From contig NZ_BMOS01000013.1 of assembly GCF_014647195.1 (NCBI RefSeq), positions 13,389 to 72,343 on the forward strand: 58,955 bases of DNA, in the 5' to 3' direction. This document shows positions 1 through 9,076 of the stretch, piece by piece. The position numbers and the translations under genes were made by a program. The first letter of the stretch is position 1; each line of letters opens with the position of its first letter. The stretch comes from Oceanobacillus indicireducens (lineage in GTDB: Bacteria > Bacillota > Bacilli > Bacillales > Amphibacillaceae). Under the pieces are notes generated by a model. That model was not told where the DNA came from. It did no database searches and saw nothing but the letters and a program-made list of their open reading frames with translations.

Positions 1-135
1 AATTTTCTTCCGTGGCCGACTAAGAACGCTCTCGTATGTGGCAACGTCTGACATTAACGTCCTGTGCGTCGAGGCTTCGGCTGTCCCTTAGGATGCGCAT
101 CCGTCCGCCGGGCAACTGAACGGTAATTAGAACGC
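1..135. repeat. Family B intergenic repeat fragment
   Basis: GC-richer non-coding segment. It shares the words CCGACTAAGAACGC and ACGTCCTGTGCGTCGA with the segments at 36050-36219 and 37690-37960, so I place it in the same modular repeat family (B). No convincing reading frame crosses it. The 17-base word at 158-174 just downstream recurs at 7973-7989. Confidence 0.5.
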
Positions 136-202
136 CAATAAAATGAATGCACAAAATACTTACGCTGAATGAAAGTGTTTGGCATGGAAGCGGTGTATTT
201 TG

Positions 203-260
203 CAAAAATATTCCCTTAAGATGAGTAACAGTTTGTCTTACTGTATCAATCTTAAGGGGA
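203..260 (-). terminator. Rho-independent terminator of the acpS-nnr-ydcC operon
   Basis: On the minus strand a long hairpin has outer arms CCCTTAAGAT/ATCTTAAGGG and an inner ACAGT/ACTGT stem. It is followed by a T-rich run and starts about 20 bases after the ydcC stop. Confidence 0.7.
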
Positions 261-281
261 TTATTCAAGTACATTTGGGAT

Positions 282-1292
282 TCATTTTATTTCTTGGCCT
301 TGGACGGACTGGGCAACTTCAATTAATTCTTCTTTCGTTAGACTGTCACTTGCCAATGTGTAATCAATGCCTTCATGATTCCAATGGAGTGTGTCGTCCG
401 TCAATGCCCCGATTGTAAAACCGAGATTCACAATTTCCCCATTTACTGCTTCAGGTGTCATTAGTGTTGGAACATCGGTACGCATCTCCTGAACGAGGGT
501 GAAATCCTTCTCACCGCCATACGTCAAAATGACTCGTTTACCGTTATCGAGCTCCATTTCTTTCCGGTCAACTGCTTCTGCACCGGCTGTATAAAGCGGA
601 TGAAGTACGGTAAAGACTTCCTCTTCATTACTGCTGAATGTCGGAGCGTCACTGTTTGTTTCCATATTTTTCTCCATGGCAAAATCATCCGACTCAAAGC
701 TTACCGCTGTATCAAATGCATGAAACTGGACTTCTACGACTGCTTTATCATCGACATCCAATACTTGCACTGCAGTTGGATAGAATGTTTTCTTGTCAAA
801 AAGAATCTGCTGGTACGGCAAGTTCGTATTGTTTTGGTAATTTGTTTTTGTCTTAAACGCATAATGGGTTTCCGTTGCTTCAAAGCTTGCTTCCTCGTCA
901 TCTAATATGTCTTTGACGAGCGAGTGGTAAAGGTAAGGCTGGCTGCTGTTTTCCGGCCATTCTGATTGGAATTTGAAACTTCTTTCAAGGGCTGGAGTTA
1001 ACACAAACACTCCGTCTTCATTTTTCAATATGATTTGACTACCCTTGTCATCTTCCTGAGAACCGAGCTTCACGCGATAATAATCCTCTTTCTGATGCCA
1101 AATATCAATCGTAAACCGCTGTTCTTCCTGTCCTGTCTTCATCGTCATTTCTGCTTCTGCTTTATAACCATCCATTTCCTCCAACGTGTCGGACAGTTTT
1201 TCGACAACATCTTCCTCCGATTTCTCTCCACATGCTGAAAGGATGACAATACTGATGACGATGAGGAATATTCCAAGATAGCGCTTCTTCAT
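282..1292 (-). CDS. ydcC: LolA-like lipoprotein YdcC
   Basis: Predicted membrane-anchored lipoprotein of about 336 residues: basic N-terminus, hydrophobic stretch and lipobox LSAC near residue 20. The body is rich in beta-type sequence, as in the LolA/YdcC family, and the last 90 residues resemble DUF4367 (VILTYGGEKDF, then GEIVNLGF). The first possible ATG (1298) lies only 3 bases after GGGAG. The ATG at 1292, which starts MKKRYLG, has an 8-base gap and is preferred. The gene is third in acpS-nnr-ydcC, 48 bases after nnr, matching B. subtilis acpS-ydcC order; alr, which follows ydcC there, is absent here. The exact function is not established. Confidence 0.85.
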   Translation of the reverse strand: MKKRYLGIFLIVISIVILSACGEKSEEDVVEKLSDTLEEMDGYKAEAEMTMKTGQEEQRFTIDIWHQKEDYYRVKLGSQEDDKGSQIILKNEDGVFVLTPALERSFKFQSEWPENSSQPYLYHSLVKDILDDEEASFEATETHYAFKTKTNYQNNTNLPYQQILFDKKTFYPTAVQVLDVDDKAVVEVQFHAFDTAVSFESDDFAMEKNMETNSDAPTFSSNEEEVFTVLHPLYTAGAEAVDRKEMELDNGKRVILTYGGEKDFTLVQEMRTDVPTLMTPEAVNGEIVNLGFTIGALTDDTLHWNHEGIDYTLASDSLTKEELIEVAQSVQGQEIK

Positions 1293-1340
1293 ACACATAT
1301 CTCCCTTGTCTCAATTAACAAAGGGAACAAATCACGTTTA

Positions 1341-2855
1341 TCAGGAAATCATACGATATACTTCACGAATCCAAGCGATGATATCTGTCGCTGTTAGATC
1401 ATAGACACTATGCTTATGCTGTACTGCTAAATCAGCACTTGTACCATGAAGGTAACAAGCATTGCAGATGGCGGAAAAAATGGTCTGGTTTTGTAAAATC
1501 ATGGCGAGCATTATCCCTGTGAGTACGTCACCGCTACCGCCTTTTGCAAGACCGGGATTTCCGGTTGCATCAACCACCTGCTTACCGTCCGGGCTCGTAA
1601 TAATGGTGTACTTCCCTTTTAACACGACATAGACTCCGTAGTCCTCTGCGAAGTTCTTCGCATGCTGAAAAGGGGATGTTAACGTTTCTTCTATCCGCAG
1701 CTCGAGAAGCCTGGCCATTTCTCCAGTGTGAGGCGTTACAATTGTCACAGCATCTCTCGACTTCAGTATGGGGAGTAAATTGCTTAAATGATATAATCCG
1801 TCGGCATCAACCAAAACGGGACAAGTCGCTGCCTTTAGCACCTGCTTTATTAGCTCCTCCCCCTGCTTACTACGGCCCATTCCGACACCGGCAGCGATTG
1901 CGTCATACGCTGATACATCCAAGTGATTATCCCAGACTAACAGCCCGTCTTCTTCCTTCAATATCTTAAACATCGCTTCTGGTATCCGGGAAGCGATAAT
2001 TGGGATAATTTCCTGCAACGTTCCTGCAGTTACTAAGCCTGCTCCTGCGACAAGCGCTGCCTCCGTAGCCATCGTAATCGCTCCTGGCATCCTTGCACTC
2101 CCACCAATGATAAAACCCTTACCATGGTCCCCTTTATGTGCGTACGCCCGTCTCCTTGGAAGGGTTGCTTGGAACTGATCGCTACCGTATAAGCTGCGGG
2201 TCGTATATTTCTCCATCGTCCGCTTGGAGAAGCCAATCTCAACGACTTTCCATTCCCCGTAATAGCTGGCCGTGTCCGGTAAAACCGCAGTCATTTTCAT
2301 AGCTCCGACAATAAACGTGTAATCCGCTTGTACAGCCACAGTAAATGGCACTCCTTCATCAGCCGGTAACCCGGACGGAATATCAACAGAAACGACCCGG
2401 GCATCAGATTCGTTTATCCGTTTGATCACGTCTTGATACGGCTCACGCAGCGCACCCTTCTTCCCGATTCCAAGTAAAGAGTCAATAATAACGTCTGAGT
2501 TTTTAATGATTTCTTCTACACCGTGGTCTATGAGAGAAAATATTTTCCCATTGCTGTTCAAATAAATTTTCTTATGCAGCAAGGCATCTCCCTGAATCAA
2601 CTCATCAGGAACCACTTGGAAAACCCGTACATCATAACCATGTTCCATCAAATACCTTGCAATGACAAAACCGTCTCCACCATTATTTCCTGCTCCAACG
2701 AATACTGTTATCCACTCTGTTCGCTCAAAAAGAGAGATGATGTTGCGAAATATCTCCCTTCCGGCATTTTCCATAAGCACGTGCCCCGGCAAACCAATTT
2801 CCTTCATCGTATGCCTGTCGATATCGTACATTTCCTTTGCGGTGACTATAAACAT
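1341..2855 (-). CDS. nnr: Bifunctional NAD(P)H-hydrate epimerase / ADP-dependent dehydratase
   Basis: Repairs damaged NADHX/NADPHX. The N-terminal YjeF_N epimerase domain (about 1-215) carries the nucleotide loop GNNGGDG at residues 56-62. The C-terminal ribokinase-like dehydratase domain (about 225-500) has GGSARMPGAI, TPHTGEMARL and the catalytic-site run NPGLAKGGSGDVLTG. The length of about 504 residues is normal for the fused enzyme. The start at 2855 is chosen because AGGAGG sits 7 bases upstream; the longer reading from 2894 has no ribosome site. It lies between acpS and ydcC on the same strand, and this nnr/acpS linkage is common in bacilli. Confidence 0.95.
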   Translation of the reverse strand: MFIVTAKEMYDIDRHTMKEIGLPGHVLMENAGREIFRNIISLFERTEWITVFVGAGNNGGDGFVIARYLMEHGYDVRVFQVVPDELIQGDALLHKKIYLNSNGKIFSLIDHGVEEIIKNSDVIIDSLLGIGKKGALREPYQDVIKRINESDARVVSVDIPSGLPADEGVPFTVAVQADYTFIVGAMKMTAVLPDTASYYGEWKVVEIGFSKRTMEKYTTRSLYGSDQFQATLPRRRAYAHKGDHGKGFIIGGSARMPGAITMATEAALVAGAGLVTAGTLQEIIPIIASRIPEAMFKILKEEDGLLVWDNHLDVSAYDAIAAGVGMGRSKQGEELIKQVLKAATCPVLVDADGLYHLSNLLPILKSRDAVTIVTPHTGEMARLLELRIEETLTSPFQHAKNFAEDYGVYVVLKGKYTIITSPDGKQVVDATGNPGLAKGGSGDVLTGIMLAMILQNQTIFSAICNACYLHGTSADLAVQHKHSVYDLTATDIIAWIREVYRMIS

Positions 2856-2918
2856 GAAGTCCCCTCCTGCCCGCATTAAAATACTATGAGACAACCACTC
2901 CGTTTATGCAGATTCTCT

Positions 2919-3281
2919 TTACCCATTCTTTTGAACAACGACTTGTGCTACGGCATATTCCTTACTATGGCTGATTGATAATAGAAAAACATACCCTTCA
3001 TAGCCCTGCACCATAAGTTGTGGCGCCCCGCTCTCATCATGGATTATTTCCATGTGCCGGAAGCTCAATTTCCCGATCCCAGTCCCGAGCGCTTTTGCAC
3101 ATGCCTCTTTTGCCGCAAATCTTCCAGCTAAATATTCTATCTGGCGTCTCCGGTTGGCAAATTGTTTATATATTGTTAACTCCGAATCAGTCAACACCCG
3201 TGCCGCAAGTCGGTCTCCCTTTTTAAGGCTTGACTCTATTCGGCCTAGTTCAATAATATCTATTCCAATTCCTTTAATCAT
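2919..3281 (-). CDS. acpS: Holo-[acyl-carrier-protein] synthase AcpS
   Basis: Transfers 4'-phosphopantetheine from CoA to apo-ACP, switching on fatty acid synthesis. At 120 residues it is the usual AcpS size. The Mg-binding Asp is D8 in GIGIDIIEL, and the second metal ligand is E59 in RFAAKEACAKALG. The C-terminal ISHSKEYAVAQVV is the family signature. The ATG at 3281, behind AAGGAGAGAAGG, gives the canonical MIKGIGIDI start; a TTG-initiated extension to 3305 is rejected. It is first in the acpS-nnr-ydcC operon and divergent from the rhomboid gene. Confidence 0.96.
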   Translation of the reverse strand: MIKGIGIDIIELGRIESSLKKGDRLAARVLTDSELTIYKQFANRRRQIEYLAGRFAAKEACAKALGTGIGKLSFRHMEIIHDESGAPQLMVQGYEGYVFLLSISHSKEYAVAQVVVQKNG

Positions 3282-3402
3282 TGGCTTTTGCCTTCTCTCC
3301 TTCAATGATAATAGCTAATGTTGGTCATAACTCGTATTATTAATTATTATAATAGTACCTGAACATTATAGGAAATTAAACTTATTTAGGAGGCTTCTTC
3401 TA

Positions 3403-4176
3403 TTGTTTATCCGGAACGAAAGAAGTTTAAAAGAATTTATAAATCTTTACCCCGTCGTCTCGACCCTTGTTATCATTCACATCGTCCTTTGGTTAGTGAT
3501 GGAATTTTTTCAATCTGGGATCGGTTGGATTGTTTATGTATTTGGAGTTGGTAATAACTTATCCGTTGCAATGGGCGAATATTGGCGCTTAGTTACCCCA
3601 ATCTTCCTCCACCGGGAATTGACACATGTGTTATTCAATTCCTTTGCCCTCGTCATCTTTGGGCCAGCGCTTGAGTTGATGCTTGGAAAATTCAAATTCA
3701 TCCTTGCTTATTTAGCCGCTGGGGTTATTGCAAATATAGCGACGTTTTTAATTGAACCTTTACAATACACACATTTAGGTGCTTCTGGAGCGATCTACGG
3801 ATTATTTGGTATGTATATATTCATGGTGGCTTTCCGCAAGCATCTCATTGACCAAGGTAGTTCGCAAATGATCAAAACTATTTTCATCATCGGAGTACTT
3901 ATGTCCTTCGTCGGAACGCGAATTAATATCGTCGCTCACTTAGCAGGCTTTGCTGGAGGATTCGCGATTGCACCACTCTTTTTGAAAAACATCCGCCCTT
4001 TCTCGCCGTGGCATGCTTATCAGCGCAGCTATCCAGATGATGACCGGGAGATACAATTTAATCCGAATCGCTGGAATAAAAAAAGAATAATACCTGAAAG
4101 CATCCGTAAAAACTGGCTCTGGATTATCATCGGTATTCTTGCAGTCATTGGATTTTTCAGCAGATTTTCCAACTGA
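3403..4176 (+). CDS. ydcA: Rhomboid family intramembrane serine protease YdcA
   Basis: Polytopic membrane protease of 257 residues with about six membrane segments. The catalytic dyad is visible: Ser128 in GASGAIYGLFG and His179 in NIVAHLAGFAGG, with conserved Asn79 in HVLFNS and GPALE at the helix-2 end. The start is TTG at 3403, 9 bases after AGGAGG; no ATG fits. It is longer than B. subtilis YdcA because of a soluble basic stretch after TM6 and a final hydrophobic segment (about 235-252). It is divergent from acpS, as in B. subtilis. Substrates are unknown. Confidence 0.93.
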   Translation: MFIRNERSLKEFINLYPVVSTLVIIHIVLWLVMEFFQSGIGWIVYVFGVGNNLSVAMGEYWRLVTPIFLHRELTHVLFNSFALVIFGPALELMLGKFKFILAYLAAGVIANIATFLIEPLQYTHLGASGAIYGLFGMYIFMVAFRKHLIDQGSSQMIKTIFIIGVLMSFVGTRINIVAHLAGFAGGFAIAPLFLKNIRPFSPWHAYQRSYPDDDREIQFNPNRWNKKRIIPESIRKNWLWIIIGILAVIGFFSRFSN

Positions 4177-4263
4177 ATTTAACTTAACTTCCTTCTTCTT
4201 TTGAAACTTAATTAGCACCTAATCGTATTACTAGTAACCATCGTAATGGAAGGATGTTGCACA

Positions 4264-4743
4264 ATGAGACAACCACCGAAGCATGCAATCGACCCGCGGG
4301 CAGTCGACGTTTGGAAAATCAGCGCCGCCATTTACCTTGGCATACTTTGGCTGATTCTTCTTACGTCGGTAGTCTTTGCGATTCTCTGGGATTGGTCGTT
4401 CGTTTATATAACTGGAGCAATAATTATAACTGTTTTATTAAGTTACCTTTTCATTTTCTTATTTCCTAAACTTAGGTATCGGCGCTGGCGCTATGAGATC
4501 TTTGAACAGGAAATTTATATCCAGCACGGAATTTTCATCCGTACGCGAACATTAATCCCGATGATACGGGTACAACACGTCGATACAGAACAAGGCCCGA
4601 TTATGAAGAGATTTCATGTTGCGAGTGTGTCGATTTCCACCGCAGCGACAACGCACATCATCCCTGCTTTGTCAGAAGAAAATGCTTCTGATTTGCGGGA
4701 CCGGATTTCACAACTTGCAAGGGTGGACGAAGATGATGTTTGA
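4264..4743 (+). CDS. ydbS: Membrane protein with bacterial PH domain, YdbS-like
   Basis: 159-residue protein with two adjacent transmembrane helices (about 25-70) followed by one bPH_2 domain (YEIFEQEIYIQHGIFIRTRTLIPMIRVQHVDTEQGP). The ATG at 4264 is chosen because GGAAGG lies 10 bases upstream; the in-frame ATG at 4246 precedes that ribosome site. The stop overlaps the start of ydbT, so the two are translationally coupled and probably form a complex. In B. subtilis YdbST is linked to resistance to a circular bacteriocin; that role here is only inference. Confidence 0.88.
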   Translation: MRQPPKHAIDPRAVDVWKISAAIYLGILWLILLTSVVFAILWDWSFVYITGAIIITVLLSYLFIFLFPKLRYRRWRYEIFEQEIYIQHGIFIRTRTLIPMIRVQHVDTEQGPIMKRFHVASVSISTAATTHIIPALSEENASDLRDRISQLARVDEDDV

Positions 4744-6154
4744 GGAAAGACGCCTGCACCCTGCAGCCATTATTTTTAACATATTAAAAGTAATTAAAGA
4801 ATTATTTTTCTCGCTGCTAATCGTTTTAGTCGCTGGAAACTTTCTCATATTTTCTATTGCACTTGGGGCATTTAGTATACTCGCTTCGGTTTATGGCATT
4901 CTCTCGTGGTACCGTTTTTCTTATTATGTTACCGATGATGAGCTATGGATTGAGTACGGTATATTTAAACGAACGAAACGGTCTATTGCGAAAAACCGGA
5001 TCCAATCGATTGATTTAACCGAAAGTGTGATCCATCGTATATTCAAACTGACCCGGGTCCAAATTGAAACAGCAAGTGGCGGAGAGAAGGCAGAAGCTGC
5101 CCTTTCAGCTGTTTCGCTTAAAGATGCGAAAGAACTCCGGGAAGTGTTAAAAAATAGCGGAAAAGCAGGTACCTTAGTTCCTGAAGAAATGTATCTTGCA
5201 CAGAAAGAAATTTCCTTTTCCCGCTTGCTCCTAGCCGGAATCACTTCCGGTGGTCTTGGCATTATTATCGGTTTCATCGTCGTTGGGCTCTCGGAATTTG
5301 ACGAACTCATACCTGAAATGGTGTATAACTACACCTATGAGTGGTTGGTAACTGCAAGTATTATATTCATTGTTCTTATTATTCTTGGTGTTCTTGCCAC
5401 CATTTGGCTATTAAGTATTCTCTGGACACTCCTTCGCTACGGGAAATTCACTATCAGGAGAACGGAGGATGAATTATTCATTACGCGGGGATTGCTTGAA
5501 AGAAAGCAATTGACAATTCCCTTGCACCGGATTCAGGCGATTGGTATTGAAGAAAACATCTTACGTCAGCCATTTGGTTACGCATTTATTTTTGCAGAAA
5601 TTGCCGGCGGAAATACAGATGGGAAATTAGCGGATTCAACGATCCTATTCCCATTGCTGCATAAACGAGAAATCGCCGCCTTTCTTGATGAATTTGCTCC
5701 AGACTTCAGCTGGCAGGAAGAAGAAGTCGAATGGACGAAGCCACCACCCGCTGCATTACCGTATTACTATGTCCGTTCAAGTGTATTATTCTTACTGGCC
5801 AGTATCGCCGTCTTTATCTTTTTCCGGTCGTTTGCTTGGATTCCGATTGCTTTGTTCGCGCTCTCCCTAGGCTTGGGCTGGCTCTCTTATAAGGATGCGG
5901 GCTTTTACCTTAAAGGGAACAGGTTGTTACTCCGATACCGACACGTGAAGCGCACTACCGTACTCATTCAGCAAAAACGAATACAAGCCTTCGAGAAAAA
6001 GAATCATGCACTCGAAAGAAAATGGAGCCTCGCCTCCATGAAAATATCTATTCTGAGCAACACCGGGGGCAAACACTATCACGTGAAAAATTTAGAAGAA
6101 GAAAAAGTTAACCAACTGGGGGACAGAATTGCTTATCGAAATAAATTGGAATAA
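4733..6154 (+). CDS. ydbT: Multi-pass membrane protein with three PH-like domains, YdbT-like
   Basis: About 473 residues. Three bPH_2 modules alternate with pairs of membrane helices. Their cores are YVTDDELWIEYGIFKRTKRS, the RTEDELFITRGLLERKQL repeat of that pattern, and a C-terminal YLKGNRLLLRYRHVKRTT. The repeated pattern of an R-I-Q motif after each module (NRIQSID, HRIQAIG, KRIQAFE) shows internal triplication. Start ATG 4733 (or 4736) overlaps the ydbS stop, with GGGTGG upstream. A reading from 4616 would overlap ydbS by more than 100 bases and is rejected. Confidence 0.9.
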   Translation: MMFEERRLHPAAIIFNILKVIKELFFSLLIVLVAGNFLIFSIALGAFSILASVYGILSWYRFSYYVTDDELWIEYGIFKRTKRSIAKNRIQSIDLTESVIHRIFKLTRVQIETASGGEKAEAALSAVSLKDAKELREVLKNSGKAGTLVPEEMYLAQKEISFSRLLLAGITSGGLGIIIGFIVVGLSEFDELIPEMVYNYTYEWLVTASIIFIVLIILGVLATIWLLSILWTLLRYGKFTIRRTEDELFITRGLLERKQLTIPLHRIQAIGIEENILRQPFGYAFIFAEIAGGNTDGKLADSTILFPLLHKREIAAFLDEFAPDFSWQEEEVEWTKPPPAALPYYYVRSSVLFLLASIAVFIFFRSFAWIPIALFALSLGLGWLSYKDAGFYLKGNRLLLRYRHVKRTTVLIQQKRIQAFEKKNHALERKWSLASMKISILSNTGGKHYHVKNLEEEKVNQLGDRIAYRNKLE

Positions 6155-6166
6155 ACGCTAGTATCT

Positions 6167-6206
6167 AAAAAAACGGTTTGGAGCTATATTGCTCCAAACC
6201 GTTTTT
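6167..6206. terminator. Bidirectional terminator between ydbT and cshA
   Basis: Perfect 12-bp stem ACGGTTTGGAGC/GCTCCAAACCGT with a 6-base loop, A-run on the left and T-run on the right, so it can end transcription from both convergent genes. Confidence 0.9.
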
Positions 6207-6214
6207 ATTCTTAG

Positions 6215-7648
6215 TTAGTCTCTTTTACGACGTTTTTGGAAATTACCTTTACGGTTACGTCCACCGTAGAAGCGTTTGTTTTTCGAGCGATGTCCGCCTT
6301 TGCCTTTTGAATGGAGTGCTTTTTTCACACTCACTGGTGCAACCGAAGAAATCCGGACTGGTGTGTCTCTTCTTTCTTTCGTCAACAGGCTAATTGCCGC
6401 TGCAATAACGGTTACCGAATCGTGATCTTCCAACAGGTCCTTCGCAGCTTCTTGATATGTCGTTAAATCACGCTTATCAATTGTTTTCTGGATTCTTTCG
6501 ATTGTAAGTTGCTGTTGTCCACGTCTAGCATCTTGAATCGTCGGTGGTGCGAGACGCTTCATCTTACTCTTCGTCGTCTTTTCAATCAAATGTAAATGTG
6601 CCATTTCTCTTGGCGTTACAAAGGAAATCGCTTCACCTGTTTTACCCGCGCGCCCTGTACGCCCGATACGGTGTACATAACTCTCCGGATCTTGCGGGAT
6701 ATCAAAGTTATAAACGTGAGTCACGCCGGAAATATCTAATCCACGTGCAGCTACGTCTGTTGCAACTAGCACGTCGACACGACCGTTTTTAAACTTGTTC
6801 AATACAGACATCCGCTTTCCTTGAGTCAAGTCGCCATGAATCCCTTCAGCACGATAGCCTCTAGCCTGTAAACCTTCCGTAATTTCATCGACCCGCTTCT
6901 TCGTTCTTGCAAACACAATTGCAAGCTCTGGAGAATGAATATCGACATGATTGTTCAGCGTATCGAACTTGAATTTCTCCGGTATTTCAATGAAGTACTG
7001 ATCAATATTTTCAACCGTCATTTCTTTCGCTTTAATTTTTACTTCTTTCGGTTGCTTCATCAATGTTGTTGCGATATCGCGAATTTCCTTTGGCATCGTA
7101 GCGGAGAATAGCAACGTTTGACGTTCTTCTGGAATGCCTTTTAAGATATCACGAATATCATCGATGAACCCCATGTTCAGCATTTCGTCCGCTTCATCCA
7201 GAACTGCAACTCGTACTTGATCCGTCCGAATAGTTCTTCTCCGCATATGGTCAAGCAATCTTCCTGGTGTTGCCACGACGATTTGCGGGCCATCTTTCAG
7301 TGCACGAATTTGCCTGTCCATATGTTGACCACCATATATTGCCAATGCACGAATGCCGACAAATCTTGCAATGCGATTGATTTCCTCTGCGACCTGGATA
7401 GCCAATTCCCGCGTCGGAGCCACAACTAACCCCTGTACCTTGCGAAGTTTAGTGTCGATTCTTTCAATCATCGGAATACCGAACGCAGCGGTTTTCCCTG
7501 TACCTGTCTGAGCTTGACCGATTACGTCATTGCCCGCTTTCGCAAGAGGAATGGTCTCCGTTTGGATTGGCGTTGCTTCTTCAAAGCCCATTCTTTCCAA
7601 AGCCTTCATAATCGGGGCCGCGATATTTAATTCATTAAATTTTGCCAC
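6215..7648 (-). CDS. cshA: DEAD-box RNA helicase CshA
   Basis: ATP-dependent RNA helicase of the RNA degradosome, cold adaptation and ribosome assembly. Motifs in order: Q motif ([10 protein letters not shown], 21-30), Walker A AQTGTGKT (46-53), DEAD in [16 protein letters not shown], and [10 protein letters not shown]. The tail after about residue 430 is strongly basic ([21 protein letters not shown]), as in CshA. The start is GTG at 7648, 10 bases after AAGGAG. It is convergent to ydbT, as in B. subtilis. The 500 bases upstream are free of genes, which allows a long leader. Confidence 0.95.
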   Translation of the reverse strand: MAKFNELNIAAPIMKALERMGFEEATPIQTETIPLAKAGNDVIGQAQTGTGKTAAFGIPMIERIDTKLRKVQGLVVAPTRELAIQVAEEINRIARFVGIRALAIYGGQHMDRQIRALKDGPQIVVATPGRLLDHMRRRTIRTDQVRVAVLDEADEMLNMGFIDDIRDILKGIPEERQTLLFSATMPKEIRDIATTLMKQPKEVKIKAKEMTVENIDQYFIEIPEKFKFDTLNNHVDIHSPELAIVFARTKKRVDEITEGLQARGYRAEGIHGDLTQGKRMSVLNKFKNGRVDVLVATDVAARGLDISGVTHVYNFDIPQDPESYVHRIGRTGRAGKTGEAISFVTPREMAHLHLIEKTTKSKMKRLAPPTIQDARRGQQQLTIERIQKTIDKRDLTTYQEAAKDLLEDHDSVTVIAAAISLLTKERRDTPVRISSVAPVSVKKALHSKGKGGHRSKNKRFYGGRNRKGNFQKRRKRD

Positions 7649-8147
7649 TTAATGTCTACTCCTTCTGTAAAAAAAATTTAGTTATAAGAGGCCACTAGTC
7701 CTTTACTTCAGATTTATAAATCCTATCTATACATATACCCATTGCCATTATCAGATATGCACGGTTAAAACGTACAAGGGTTTATCATTCAACCAGGAAA
7801 AGATTTATCACGTACCAATTATTGTTTCTCTAAAAGAACAATTAGGCTTCCCTTCCATCTTCGGGGCCTCAAATTACTGTTTGTCTTATGATACCACATC
7901 TTTGTCACCATTTTCCACAATGCTCCGTCATAAATACTTATTTAATATATAGTGATCTAAATTAAACTTTGCACTTACGCTGAATGAAAACAATATTATG
8001 GATTACAGATTATCTTTCAAACGGCGTGAAATAAATGAATTTTTCCATGAATCATGGTAATATAAGATGATAATATATTGAAAGTAGAGGGGCGTTATGG
8101 ACCTAGCCATCCCCTCTGGAAAAGGTGTCAATTAAAGGAGTTTTTCT
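7649..8147. other. Gene-free 500-bp divergent spacer between cshA and a DMT transporter gene
   Basis: No credible gene. It holds a 17-base word at 7973-7989 identical to 158-174. There is a perfect CCATG-aat-CATGG palindrome at 8045-8057. A stem-loop at 8086-8117 has arms AGAGGGG/CCCCTCT plus an inner ATGG/CCAT, lies 30 bases before the transporter start and has no T-run. The cshA side may be a long 5' leader. Confidence 0.5.
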
Positions 8148-9056
8148 ATGCGTCTTCCTGCATTTAATCCGAAAGCAGCTCTCTTTATTGGAGTAACTGC
8201 TGTATCCACTTCTGCTATACTCGTTCGACTTGCTGAAGATGCACCTGCAGCTATGACTGCTTTCTATCGTTTATTCTTCGCCGTTATCATGATGGCGCCA
8301 TTTATATTAATTAACTACCGACATGAATTCAAACAAATCTCTAAAAGAAACTGGATACTTTCTATACTCGCAGGCATATTTCTCGCCGCGCATTTTATTT
8401 TTTGGTTTGAATCATTAAGTCATACATCCGTTGCAAGTTCCGTTGTGTTTGTTTCCATCCAACCGGTCTTTGCCTTCCTCGGGACTTATTTATTGTTTCA
8501 GGAACGCTTTTCCTATGGTGCCATCATCAGTATGATCATTACATTGTTTGGAAGTCTGATTATCGGTTGGGGGGATTTCCAACTCGGAGGAAACGAACTA
8601 CTCGGTGATGTGCTCGCCATTTTAGGAGCAATAGGTATCACAGGATATTTTCTGATTGGACAATCTGCAAGGAAGAGCTTGTCTCTAATGACGTATACAT
8701 TCATCGTATATGGGGTTGCTTCCGTCACTTTATTTATATACAACCTTGGCTTACAGCACTCATTCACCGGTTATAGTGCAACGAACTGGTATGCATTCCT
8801 TGCACTTGCCATCATTCCAACATTCTTCGGCCATTCAATTTTCAACTGGTGCTTACGCTGGTTAAGTACAACAACAGTGTCCATGGCCGGATTATTGGAG
8901 CCCGTTGGAGCTGCCCTTTTAGCATATATTTTCTTAAATGAAGCTATTACTTGGTCTCAATTTTTAGGTGGAACGATCGTTATCTTCGGCTTGTATTTAT
9001 TCATCATCAGCACATCGAAAAAAACGAACGTCACCATTTCTCAAAGGAAAAAATAA
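8148..9056 (+). CDS. EamA/DMT-family transporter, ten membrane segments
   Basis: 302-residue inner-membrane permease with two five-helix EamA halves. The N-terminal half has the AFYRLFFAVIMMAPFIL pattern. The second half has FNWCLRWLSTTTVSMAGLLEPVGAALLAYIFLNE, the typical EamA signature with the Glu-Pro motif. The start follows AAAGGAG with a good gap. Substrate cannot be told from sequence; relatives export amino acids or metabolites. A degV-family gene begins 20 bases after the stop on the same strand, so the two are probably co-transcribed. Confidence 0.9.
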   Translation: MRLPAFNPKAALFIGVTAVSTSAILVRLAEDAPAAMTAFYRLFFAVIMMAPFILINYRHEFKQISKRNWILSILAGIFLAAHFIFWFESLSHTSVASSVVFVSIQPVFAFLGTYLLFQERFSYGAIISMIITLFGSLIIGWGDFQLGGNELLGDVLAILGAIGITGYFLIGQSARKSLSLMTYTFIVYGVASVTLFIYNLGLQHSFTGYSATNWYAFLALAIIPTFFGHSIFNWCLRWLSTTTVSMAGLLEPVGAALLAYIFLNEAITWSQFLGGTIVIFGLYLFIISTSKKTNVTISQRKK

Positions 9057-9076
9057 TCAGTTAGGCGGTAATCAGG

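Noticed and set aside
20-418. Frames on both strands across the left edge
   Set aside because: They lie over a family B repeat, a terminator hairpin and the antisense of ydcC, without ribosome sites.
8003-8065. 20-residue frame MDYRLSFKRREINEFFHESW
   Set aside because: Too short, no ribosome site, and it runs over the CCATG/CATGG palindrome.
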